Positions 1 through 5,580 of a stretch of DNA of 10,602 nucleotides are shown here, in pieces; within the stretch, counting starts at the first letter, position 1; each line of letters starts with the position of its first letter. Source of the DNA: Bacteroidales bacterium UBA1189. Its GTDB lineage: Bacteria > Bacteroidota > Bacteroidia > Bacteroidales > Bacteroidaceae. The stretch is taken from contig DBYJ01000041.1 of NCBI GenBank assembly GCA_002309805.1, positions 1 through 10,602 of the forward strand. Reading direction: 5' to 3'. Below the pieces are notes generated by a model that saw only the letters and a list, made by a program, of their open reading frames with translations, was not told where the DNA came from and did not search any database. The position numbers and the translations under genes were made by a program.

Positions 1-100
1 ATATAAATAATAATACACTCAAAAATTGCCCACCGAAAATTACGGTTTTCCGCTCCCCGCCTCTTTTCTCCATCTCTCCCCCGGAATACTAAAACGAAAA

Positions 101-132
101 TGACCTCTTGACCTCATGACCTCATGACCTCT
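101..132. repeat. Octamer tandem repeat, 4 copies
   Basis: Four consecutive 8-bp units read TGACCTCT, TGACCTCA, TGACCTCA and TGACCTCT. The unit resembles the octamers at 8444-8475 and inside holB at 9542-9581 (TTGACNTN types), so it probably belongs to the same repeat family. Function unknown. Confidence 0.8.
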
Positions 133-306
133 ACGGCTGCCCCCTCATTCGCATCATCCCTTTTTCCATGAACCGATGCTCAGAAATCGAAGGTGACGTG
201 ACGAGGAAACCCCACGCTTTGCGCGGCGTGCGATTTAAGGCGGTTTTTATCGCGTCTGAGCGCATCGGAGCCCGCAGATGATAAACGGACCATCTGGCAT
301 CATTTC

Positions 307-322
307 GCGCGCGTACGCGCGC
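307..322. repeat. Alternating CG palindrome (Z-DNA-prone)
   Basis: A perfect 16-bp palindrome, GCGCGCGTACGCGCGC, is made entirely of alternating purines and pyrimidines. It is followed by TTAT and a second alternating block, ACGCGCG, at 327-333. Such tracts can adopt left-handed DNA or cruciforms under supercoiling. That role is only an inference here. Confidence 0.6.
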
Positions 323-540
323 TTATACGCGCGAGAAAATGACGGCCTGTAAAGGGGGTGCCTGAACGGGGGGATGAGAAATTAGGAACCGATGGAACAG
401 CGAGAGCAAAAGAGCTTGCTCCTTTTGCCGTTTCTGTCCCCCGATAACGGGGGAACCGAAGGGGGTGTAAAGACCATTGAACGTGACAGAGGAAGAACGA
501 AGTTCAATGAGGAATGAGAAATTAGGAATGAGGCGAAAGC

Positions 541-589
541 GGTTAGCGGTTAGGGGTTAGCGGTTAAAGGTTAAAGGTTAGCGGTTAGG
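541..589. repeat. Heptamer tandem repeat, 7 copies
   Basis: Seven consecutive 7-bp units run GGTTAGC, GGTTAGG, GGTTAGC, GGTTAAA, GGTTAAA, GGTTAGC and GGTTAGG. The array sits just beyond the terminator of the leftward M56 gene. Related heptamer arrays lie at 5581-5636 and 9784-9811, both with the core GTTAAA on one strand. It resembles telomeric repeats in sequence, but it is internal to a bacterial contig, so a telomere is not implied. Confidence 0.85.
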
Positions 590-613
590 AGGCGTTTTGA
601 TGCCGGAGGGGGC

Positions 614-643
614 AAAAAAAGAGACGCGACATGTCGCGTCTCT
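614..643 (-). terminator. Intrinsic terminator of the M56 gene
   Basis: A perfect 24-bp palindrome at 620-643 (half-site AGAGACGCGACA) lies 43 bp beyond the stop of the leftward M56 gene. Read on the minus strand, the hairpin is followed directly by seven T residues (A-run 614-620 on the plus strand). That is the standard form of a Rho-independent terminator. The hairpin resembles the one at 5551-5573, which suggests a repeated mobile hairpin used as a terminator. Confidence 0.85.
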
Positions 644-685
644 ACTAGGGGGAAGCCGGTTGGATGGCTTGTTGCGTCGGAGGGC

Positions 686-2134
686 TTAGGGGAGCTTGAA
701 CAAAACGGGAAGCGTGAACTGTACGCGCACGTTCTCGCCGCGCTGCTGGCCGGGCTTCCACTTCGGCATCATCTGCACCACGCGCAGGGCCTCGGCATCC
801 AACTCGGGCGATACGCTCTTCACGACTTTGGGCTCAACGATGCTGCCGTCCTTGTTCACGACGAACTGCACGATGACTCGTCCCTCCGTGCCCTTCTCCT
901 TGGCTTCGGCAGGGTACTTGATGTTTTTCTGGAGGAAGCTCATCATGCCATCCATGCCGCCCTCGAACTCGGGCATCTTCTCCACGACGTTGAACACATC
1001 GGAGTTATCTTCTGCAGACGGAGCCGCAGCTTTCTTGGTGGTTACCTGAACGACGCCGTTCGCGCCTCGTGTGCCCCAGACGCTGGTGGCGGCTTCGCTC
1101 TTCAGCACATCGACGTGGTCGATGTCTTCGGGCTTCAGGCTTTTGTACACATCGACTGAAACGACGTTGCCATCGACGACGAACAGGGGATCGGCTTCGA
1201 CGGCTTCGGACACCTTCTGGGCATCCGCTTCTTCCTTGGCGTTATTGCAGCTGGCTGCAAGGAGCACGAGGGCTGCCACAGGGAGCACATAGAGCACTTT
1301 GAGCCGTGCCCAGGGGCTGGTTTGCTTTTTCATCATCATAAGAATACGTTTTTTAGTGGAACAATTAGTGAAATTATTGGCTATCGAGTTGAACCTGGCG
1401 CCTAAGGCTGTCTCGATAAGTTTCATCTGGTAGTGGCGGGCATCGGTGCCGCTGCGCAGCATGGCCTCGTCGGCTTCGTATTCGTGGACGGCACGCAGCT
1501 CGCGCCCCACAAGCCACGCCGCAGGGTTGAACCACTGGAAGGCCGTGCAGAGCTGGCAGAGGAGGATGTCCCACGAATGGCCCAAGCGGATGTGCTCGCG
1601 CTCGTGGGCGAGGATCATGGGGGCGTTGGCATCGTAGTCCTTATGCGAGACGACGATGGTGTGCATCCAGCTGAAGGGGGCGTAGTTGCCGTCGTGGAGG
1701 ACAAGGCGGTTGCCGTCGTCGAGCCGCGTGGAGTCGCGCCGCCCCAAACGGACGTTACGCACGATGCCCACGCCCAGACGGACGAGGAAGAACACCACGC
1801 CTGCCAGATAGAGGATGAGGAGAATAGCCTCCCCCGTCCCCTCCTGAAGGAGGGGTGACAAGAAGCCCTTCCCTTCAGGGGAGGGTTTGGGGGAGGCCGC
1901 GGGTTGGGGGTAGGCTTCGTCGTTGGGCGTGACAACCAGTTCCTCCAGCATCTGGGCGAAGTCGGCGGCACGGGTGCCCAGGTCGAGATGGACAGCGGGG
2001 AGCACCACGCTCAGCACCAGCACGACGAGCAGCACCACGCGGTTGAAGCGATGGAGCGTATCGCGGCTCAGCAACCACTTGTAGAAGAGGTAGAACAGCG
2101 CAAGACTGACAGCGGAAAGGATGAGGTAGTACAT
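686..2134 (-). CDS. M56 (BlaR1/MecR1-like) sensor peptidase with TonB C-terminal domain
   Basis: This 482-residue inner-membrane protein is probably a signal-sensing zinc peptidase that acts on the upstream BlaI-type repressor. Helices are visible at about 3-21, 33-50 and 103-122. The M56 zinc motif is HEREH at residues 177-181, with a further acidic cluster HEYEAD at 217-222. A fourth helix at about 280-295 ends in LLAASC, a lipobox-like site (Cys296). Next comes a segment at about 317-368 (FVVDG, DIDHVDVLK, WGTRGANGVVQVTTKK) that resembles the plug of SusC-type receptors, then a TonB C-terminal domain at about 385-480 ending in VQFTLPVLFKLP. Residues 80-103 come from a palindromic repeat. 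ATG is used at 2134. M56-TonB fusions are common in Bacteroidota. The substrate and the signal are unknown, and a beta-lactam role is not shown. Confidence 0.9.
   Translation of the reverse strand: MYYLILSAVSLALFYLFYKWLLSRDTLHRFNRVVLLVVLVLSVVLPAVHLDLGTRAADFAQMLEELVVTPNDEAYPQPAASPKPSPEGKGFLSPLLQEGTGEAILLILYLAGVVFFLVRLGVGIVRNVRLGRRDSTRLDDGNRLVLHDGNYAPFSWMHTIVVSHKDYDANAPMILAHEREHIRLGHSWDILLCQLCTAFQWFNPAAWLVGRELRAVHEYEADEAMLRSGTDARHYQMKLIETALGARFNSIANNFTNCSTKKRILMMMKKQTSPWARLKVLYVLPVAALVLLAASCNNAKEEADAQKVSEAVEADPLFVVDGNVVSVDVYKSLKPEDIDHVDVLKSEAATSVWGTRGANGVVQVTTKKAAAPSAEDNSDVFNVVEKMPEFEGGMDGMMSFLQKNIKYPAEAKEKGTEGRVIVQFVVNKDGSIVEPKVVKSVSPELDAEALRVVQMMPKWKPGQQRGENVRVQFTLPVLFKLP
1828..1896. repeat. 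Palindromic GC-rich element inside the M56 gene
   Basis: This 69-bp block has a nested fold. The outer stem CCTCCCCC (1828-1835) pairs perfectly with GGGGGAGG (1889-1896). Inside lie a perfect hairpin at 1838-1855 (CCCCTCCT/AGGAGGGG) and a second hairpin at 1866-1885 with one wobble. The length is 23 codons, so the frame is kept. It encodes most of the proline- and glycine-rich linker at residues 80-103 between the second and third helices. The element resembles the GC-rich repeat inside the TonB receptor gene. Confidence 0.75.
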
Positions 2135-2154
2135 GGTTTTCGGTGGTTATGGAG

Positions 2155-2169
2155 TGCCCCTTTGGGGCA
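2155..2169. repeat. Small hairpin in the M56 leader
   Basis: TGCCCC, loop TTT, GGGGCA form a perfect 6-bp stem just upstream of the M56 start. A close relative, TGCCC/GGGCA, sits at 2361-2375 between the two 98-bp repeats, within a similar context (GGAGTGCCCC...GGCAGAA). It could fold in the mRNA leader. A regulatory role is not shown. Confidence 0.5.
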
Positions 2170-2200
2170 GAAATTCTACAAAATCTGAATCAAAATTTTA

Positions 2201-2208
2201 CAAAATTA
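2201..2208 (-). promoter_or_regulatory. Possible -7 box for the M56 gene
   Basis: On the minus strand this reads TAATTTTG, a full match to the Bacteroides -7 consensus TAnnTTTG, about 67 bp upstream of the M56 start. No clear TTTG is found at the expected -33 distance. A direct repeat, TACAAAAT (2177-2184 and 2199-2206, plus-strand reading), overlaps it. The gene may instead be read from the blaI promoter. Confidence 0.35.
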
Positions 2209-2253
2209 AACTCTTGTCTTTTAGGGAAACGAATCATTTTGTTTAATTTTCTG

Positions 2254-2351
2254 TTTGCCTGCGTCGCCACACGAATTAGCCATGAATTATCCATGAATTA
2301 TTTTTGAGAAATTAGTGTCCATTCGTGATTATTCATGTAGCGTCGCAGACT
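2254..2351. repeat. 98-bp direct repeat, copy 1 (MITE-like)
   Basis: This is nearly identical to 2380-2477. Within it, a 90-bp core (2259-2348) has imperfect 13-bp inverted ends: CTGCGTCGCCACA and TGTAGCGTCGCAG (11 of 13 match). The inside is AT-rich with a doubled CCATGAATTAT, and its right arm (GATTATTCATG) is partly complementary to the left. The transcript could therefore form one long imperfect hairpin. The repeat encodes no protein. Confidence 0.85.
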
Positions 2352-2379
2352 CTCAGGGAGTGCCCCCTTCGGGCAGAAG

Positions 2380-2477
2380 TTTGCCTGCGGCGCCACACGA
2401 ATTAACCATGAATTATCCATGAATTATTTTTGAGATATTAGTGTCCATTCGTGATTATTCATGTAGCGTCGCAGACT
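2380..2477. repeat. 98-bp direct repeat, copy 2 (MITE-like)
   Basis: This is the second copy, with a 90-bp core at 2385-2474 and ends CTGCGGCGCCACA and TGTAGCGTCGCAG. It differs from copy 1 at only a few positions. It stops 2 bp short of the blaI stop codon, so any insertion placed it at the very end of that gene. The two copies are separated by a 28-bp spacer that holds a small hairpin. Confidence 0.85.
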
Positions 2478-2479
2478 GT

Positions 2480-2860
2480 CTATTCTTCATTCTTCATCGT
2501 GCTGAGGAGGGTTATCAGTTCCTGCACCTCGCCTGCGGAGAGGTTCTCCTCCTCGGCAAAGAAGCTGATGAGCGACTTGGCAGAGCCGCCGAACAGGTTG
2601 TCGCGCACCTCTTTCATATACATACGCGTATACTCGCCCTTCTGCACAGCAGGGTGATAGACGTAGAGGCGCGACTCCTTGCGATGCCCCACGAAGCCCT
2701 TCTCCTCCAGGATGCGGAGGAACGTCAGCACGGTGTTGTATGCCGGGCGCGGCTCGGCAAACGCCTCGACAGCCTCAGCTACCGTGGCATGCCGCTTCTC
2801 CCACAGGATGTTCATCACCTGCAGCTCGCCCTTGGTCAATGTCTTGGAATCTTCTTTCAT
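2480..2860 (-). CDS. blaI: BlaI/MecI-type transcriptional repressor
   Basis: This 126-residue protein matches the Penicillinase_R family in length and layout. An N-terminal winged helix spans about residues 6-75 (TKGELQVMNILWEK, YNTVLTFLRILEEKGFVGHRKESRLYVYHP). A C-terminal dimerisation tail follows (SLISFFAEEENLSAGEVQELITLL). In staphylococcal BlaI the sensor protease triggers loss of the repressor at an Asn-Phe bond. The matching place here appears to be Phe-Phe, so the exact cut site may differ. I chose ATG at 2860 (MKEDSKTLTKGE) over the upstream TTG at 2890, because the family begins there and the TTG overlaps the promoter. It lies upstream of the M56 gene on the same strand, separated by repeats, and probably represses both genes. 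The symbol denotes family, not proven beta-lactam control. Confidence 0.9.
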   Translation of the reverse strand: MKEDSKTLTKGELQVMNILWEKRHATVAEAVEAFAEPRPAYNTVLTFLRILEEKGFVGHRKESRLYVYHPAVQKGEYTRMYMKEVRDNLFGGSAKSLISFFAEEENLSAGEVQELITLLSTMKNEE

Positions 2861-2887
2861 GACGGTTTTCGTTCTTAATCTTCGCTG

Positions 2888-2918
2888 CAAAGGAAACGGA
2901 TGTTTTCGTTCCGTGCAA
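2888..2918 (-). promoter_or_regulatory. Candidate blaI promoter
   Basis: On the minus strand a TTG (plus-strand CAA, 2916-2918) is followed after 20 bp by TTCCTTTG (2888-2895). That is one base off the Bacteroides -7 consensus TAnnTTTG. The start of transcription would fall about 20 bp upstream of the blaI ATG. The TTG lies within a TTAGTTGCA half-site, so a bound repressor would cover the -33 region. Confidence 0.5.
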
Positions 2919-2995
2919 CTAAATCTTTAAGAATTTCGATGAAAAGGGCGATTTTTAAACTATTTTATTAGTTGCAGGACGGATTTTATTAGTTG
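2914..2995. promoter_or_regulatory. Candidate BlaI operator half-sites
   Basis: TGCAACTAA at 2914-2922 is the exact reverse complement of TTAGTTGCA at 2968-2976, and a further TTAGTTG lies at 2989-2995. The last two sit in a 13-bp direct repeat, ATTTTATTAGTTG (2962-2974 and 2983-2995), spaced exactly 21 bp apart, or two helical turns. This is suitable for cooperative binding by a dimeric winged-helix repressor on one face of the DNA. Assignment to BlaI is an inference from position. Confidence 0.5.
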
Positions 2996-3018
2996 ATAAC
3001 ACCATAAGGAGGGAAAAA

Positions 3019-3218
3019 TTTGGTATTTCGCTCGCTTTGCACGTACCTTTAACCCCCTACAGGGCTTTTAAGTACTCCCGCTCGGAAATTCCTAAATAAA
3101 ATTTGGAATTTCGCTCGCTTACTCGTACTTTTAACGGGGACTTCGCCCCGTTTTAGATAGGCTTCGGCTCGGAAATTCCAAAATCTTTTGGTATTTCGCT
3201 CGCCTTGCACTATCTTTG
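3019..3218 (+). repeat. Three tandem promoter-like units of about 84 bp
   Basis: TTTGG, then ATTTCGCTCGC, recurs at 3019, 3102 and 3187. Each is followed after 20-21 bp by a -7-like box: TACCTTTA (3044-3051), TACTTTTA (3126-3133) and TATCTTTG (3211-3218). CTCGGAAATTCC precedes units 2 and 3 (3081-3092, 3168-3179) and can pair with the GGAATTTCG that follows. A hairpin, AACGGGG/CCCCGTT, lies at 3133-3152 between units 2 and 3. Only unit 3 has a perfect -7 box. The others may be decayed or weaker copies. Confidence 0.75.
3187..3218 (+). promoter_or_regulatory. Promoter of the TonB receptor-HMA operon
   Basis: TTTG at 3187-3190 and TATCTTTG at 3211-3218 are separated by 20 bp, which matches the Bacteroides sigma-ABfr layout (TTTG, about 20 bp, TAnnTTTG). 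Transcription should begin near 3224, leaving a leader of about 15 nt before the ATG at 3239. The leader is purine-rich (GGGAAAAAG) but lacks a strong Shine-Dalgarno, as is usual in this phylum. Confidence 0.75.
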
Positions 3219-3238
3219 TCACCCGAAAAGGGAAAAAG

Positions 3239-5236
3239 ATGGGAAAAAGGTGCATCATCAGCTGGCTAATGATTGTTGTCCTGACGGCCTCGGAGGCTTC
3301 AGGACAGGCCGACACGCTTTCCCAACAGACGGACACGATCTGGCGGACGGAACAGCTGCAGGAGGTCAGCGTCTCGGCCTTCGGGACAGGACGCGTCAAG
3401 AGCCAGGGCATCGGCAATACGGAGCTCATCGGCAGCGGAGAACTGCTGCGTGCCGCCTGCTGCAACCTGGGCGAGAGCTTCACCACCAACCCTTCCGTCG
3501 ATGTGAACTATGCCGATGCCGCAACAGGGGCACAGCAAATCAAACTGCTGGGGCTCTCGGGCACCTACGTACAGATGCTGACGGAGAACATCCCCAACTA
3601 CCGCGGCGCAGCAGCTCCCTATTCGCTGGGCTACATCCCTGGGCCGTGGATGCAGAGCATACAAGTGTCGAAGGGTGCCTCGTCGGTGAAGAACGGCTAC
3701 GAGAGCATCACGGGACAAATCAACGTGGAGTTCAAGAAACCGCAGGCCACGCCCTTTGCCGACGCAAACCTATTCTATAACACGAAGGGCAAGCTGGAGG
3801 CGAACCTCGGCGCAAATCTGCACCTGACAAACCGCTGGAGCACAGCGCTGCTGGGGCACTACGAGCTGCTGGACAAGGCACACGACGATAATGGCGATGG
3901 CTTTGCCGACATGCCCAAGGTACAGCAGGGCTCGCTGATGGGCCGCCTCGCGTGGATGGGCGACAACTACATCTTCCAGGCCTCGCTGAAAGGGCTGAAA
4001 GAGCATCGCGAAGGCGGACAACTCCCCTCCCTCATGGGAGGGGTTGGGGGTGGGTCTTCCCCCTACCTCATCGACATCAGCAACGAGCGCTACGAGGCTT
4101 TTGCGAAAAACGCCTACATCTTCGACCCAGAGCACGCGTCGAACATCGCCCTCATCCTCTCAGGCTCGCTGCACCACGAGAATGCACTCTACGGCGATAA
4201 GCAGTACCGTTCCGACCAGCGCAACGGCTATGCCTCGCTGATGTTTGAGACAGACTTCGACGAGCATCACAGCCTCTCGACAGGCATCAGCCTGAACCAC
4301 GACCACTTCGACATCGACGAGACCACGCCTGGCGTCTATGCCCAATACACCTACAAGGCAGGGGAGCAATTCACCCTGATGGGCGGGCTGCGCTGGGACT
4401 ACAGCAGCATCTACGGCAGCTTCGTCACGCCGCGCATGCACCTGAAGTATTCGCCTGACGACATCATCACCCTGCGCGGCTCCATAGGCAAGGGCTATCG
4501 CACCAACCACGTCATGGCGGAGTATAACTACCTGCTGGCCAGCAGCCGGCAAATCATCATCGACGACAACCTCGAGCAGGAAGAGGCGTGGAACTACGGC
4601 CTCAGCACCACCCTCAGCATCCCCATGGGAGAGAAGGAACTGGAACTTAGCGCAGAGTATTACTACACCACATTCCTGCACCAGCTGCTTGTCGATATGG
4701 ACAGCAACCCTCACGCCATCCACTTCACCAACCTCGCGGGCGACAGCTATTCGCACACGTGGCAGGCGGAAGCCAGCTATCCGCTTTTCGAGGGCTTCAC
4801 ATTCACAGCCACCTACCGTCGCACCAACGTGAAATCGACCTACGGAGGCGTCTTGCGCGAAAAGCCCCTCACCAACCGATACAAGGGCCTCATCACCGCC
4901 CAGTACAAACCAGGGCTGGGCAAGTGGCAGTTTGACGCCACGCTGCAACTGAACGGAGGCGGACGGATGCCCGACGCCTATTCCCTGCCCGACGGCACGC
5001 CCTCGTGGGACAGCCGCTACAAAGGCTTCGAGCAACTGAGCGCACAAGTGACGCGCTTCTTCCGCTACTGGAACATCTATGCCGGAGGCGAAAACATCAC
5101 AGGGCGTCGTCAAGCCCAACCCATCATCGCGGCTGACAACCCCTGGGGGCCGAACTTCGATGCCACGATGGTGTGGGGGCCCGTTCATGGCGCCATCTAT
5201 TACGTAGGAATAAGAATTAATTGGGAAAAGATATGA
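3239..5236 (+). CDS. TonB-dependent outer-membrane receptor
   Basis: This 665-residue precursor has a signal peptide (about 1-22, ending ASG-QA), a possible TonB box (LQEVSVSA, 40-47), a plug domain at about 38-168 (LLGLSGTYVQMLTENIP, KGASSVKNGYESITGQINVEFKKP) and a beta-barrel to the C-terminus (YYVGIRINWEKI). The plug holds adjacent cysteines at 74-75, and the barrel contains a histidine-rich loop (DEHHSLSTGISLNHDHFD). There is no N-terminal carboxypeptidase-like domain and no SusD partner, so a glycan role is unlikely. The coupled HMA-domain gene downstream points to metal or metal-chelate uptake. I chose ATG 3239 because the in-frame TTG at 3188 is part of the promoter. Residues 262-277 appear to come from an inserted repeat. 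The substrate is not known. Confidence 0.92.
   Translation: MGKRCIISWLMIVVLTASEASGQADTLSQQTDTIWRTEQLQEVSVSAFGTGRVKSQGIGNTELIGSGELLRAACCNLGESFTTNPSVDVNYADAATGAQQIKLLGLSGTYVQMLTENIPNYRGAAAPYSLGYIPGPWMQSIQVSKGASSVKNGYESITGQINVEFKKPQATPFADANLFYNTKGKLEANLGANLHLTNRWSTALLGHYELLDKAHDDNGDGFADMPKVQQGSLMGRLAWMGDNYIFQASLKGLKEHREGGQLPSLMGGVGGGSSPYLIDISNERYEAFAKNAYIFDPEHASNIALILSGSLHHENALYGDKQYRSDQRNGYASLMFETDFDEHHSLSTGISLNHDHFDIDETTPGVYAQYTYKAGEQFTLMGGLRWDYSSIYGSFVTPRMHLKYSPDDIITLRGSIGKGYRTNHVMAEYNYLLASSRQIIIDDNLEQEEAWNYGLSTTLSIPMGEKELELSAEYYYTTFLHQLLVDMDSNPHAIHFTNLAGDSYSHTWQAEASYPLFEGFTFTATYRRTNVKSTYGGVLREKPLTNRYKGLITAQYKPGLGKWQFDATLQLNGGGRMPDAYSLPDGTPSWDSRYKGFEQLSAQVTRFFRYWNIYAGGENITGRRQAQPIIAADNPWGPNFDATMVWGPVHGAIYYVGIRINWEKI
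4022..4067. repeat. GC-rich palindromic element inside the receptor gene
   Basis: CCCCTCCC (4024-4031), loop TCAT, GGGAGGGG (4036-4043) form a perfect 8-bp hairpin. GGGGG (4046-4050) and CCCCC (4059-4063) follow and could pair. It encodes LPSLMGGVGGGSSPYL at residues 262-277, a low-complexity run between two ordinary barrel strands. It resembles the element at 1828-1896 and the common intergenic CCCCTCCC...GGGAGGGG repeats of this phylum. Exact edges are uncertain. Confidence 0.65.
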
Positions 5237-5529
5237 AGATTAAATTATTACTCATTGCATTAGCCATAGCCGGAAGCTGCTATGCGAAGGACATCAAGAC
5301 CGTCGTGCTGACTACCAATCCGCAGATGCATTGCGCTAACTGCGAGAAGAAAATCAAGGACAACATCCGCTTCGAGAAGGGCATCAAGAGCATCAAAACC
5401 AACCTCGAGGACAAGACCATCACCATTGAGTACGATGCCGACAAGACCAACGTCCCCAACATCATCAAGGGCTTCAAGAAAATCAAGTACGAGGCCAAGG
5501 AGGTGAAGCCCGCCCCGAAGAAAAAATAA
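5233..5529 (+). CDS. Exported heavy-metal-associated (HMA) domain protein
   Basis: This 98-residue protein has a signal peptide (MKIKLLLIALAIAGSCYA, cleavage after Ala18) and a single HMA domain at about 22-92, with the metal site MHCANC (Cys34, Cys37) in the usual loop. Such domains bind Cu(I) or other soft metals through the two cysteines. The ATG at 5233 overlaps the receptor stop (ATGA, 5233-5236), so the two are translationally coupled and likely work together, with this protein as a periplasmic metal carrier or sensor for the receptor system. The upstream in-frame TTG at 5221 was rejected as a start because it would extend the signal peptide into the receptor gene. The C-terminus is a short lysine-rich tail (PAPKKK). 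The metal is not determined by sequence. Confidence 0.88.
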   Translation: MKIKLLLIALAIAGSCYAKDIKTVVLTTNPQMHCANCEKKIKDNIRFEKGIKSIKTNLEDKTITIEYDADKTNVPNIIKGFKKIKYEAKEVKPAPKKK

Positions 5530-5550
5530 GGAGACAAAGGACTATAAAAT

Positions 5551-5573
5551 AGGGACGCGAACGCCGCGCCCCT
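5551..5573. terminator. Shared hairpin between convergent genes
   Basis: AGGGACGCG (5551-5559), a 5-nt loop, and CGCGCCCCT (5565-5573) form a 9-bp stem with one mismatch. It lies 21 bp after the HMA stop and 65 bp beyond the dipeptidase stop. On the minus strand it is followed by ATTTTAT, so it fits best as the terminator of the leftward cluster. On the plus strand no T-run follows. It is related to the terminator at 620-643, sharing the GACGCG stem and the trailing CTACT. Confidence 0.55.
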
Positions 5574-5580
5574 ACTACTG

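Larger units (their letters stand above)
1..540. other. Gene-free left flank with short repeats
   Basis: No frame on either strand gives a believable protein here. The stretch holds an octamer array (101-132), an alternating purine-pyrimidine palindrome (307-322), and a small perfect hairpin at 438-453 (CCCCCG, loop ATAA, CGGGGG). A 15-bp direct repeat, ATGAGAAATTAGGAA, occurs at 374-388 and 514-528, 140 bp apart. A weak hairpin, CACGC/GCGTG, lies at 213-230. I see no promoter that I can tie to a gene. The region could be the tail of an intergenic space that continues to the left of the window. Confidence 0.6.

Noticed and set aside
541..589. Telomere or chromosome end
   Set aside because: The repeat resembles telomeric DNA, but it is internal, short and imperfect, and similar arrays occur at two more internal places.
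1433..1858. Open frame of 141 codons on the plus strand opposite the M56 gene
   Set aside because: It is antisense to the HEREH-containing gene and ends in the palindromic element. No family features.
686..2860. Beta-lactam resistance operon
   Set aside because: The repressor and sensor family are right, but no beta-lactamase or penicillin-binding protein gene is adjacent, and the sensor carries a TonB-type C-terminus in place of a penicillin-binding sensor domain.
2861..2890. Upstream TTG start for blaI adding ten residues
   Set aside because: The added residues are not typical of the family and the TTG overlaps the candidate -7 box. ATG at 2860 fits the family length.
3188..3238. Upstream TTG start for the TonB receptor
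   Set aside because: It would place the promoter inside the gene and hide the signal peptide behind 17 extra residues.
4160..5188. Long open frame of 342 codons on the minus strand opposite the TonB receptor
   Set aside because: It lies wholly antisense to a clear receptor gene, its product is low-complexity (Val, Ala, Asp, Glu) with no recognisable motif, and GC-rich coding DNA often gives such frames.
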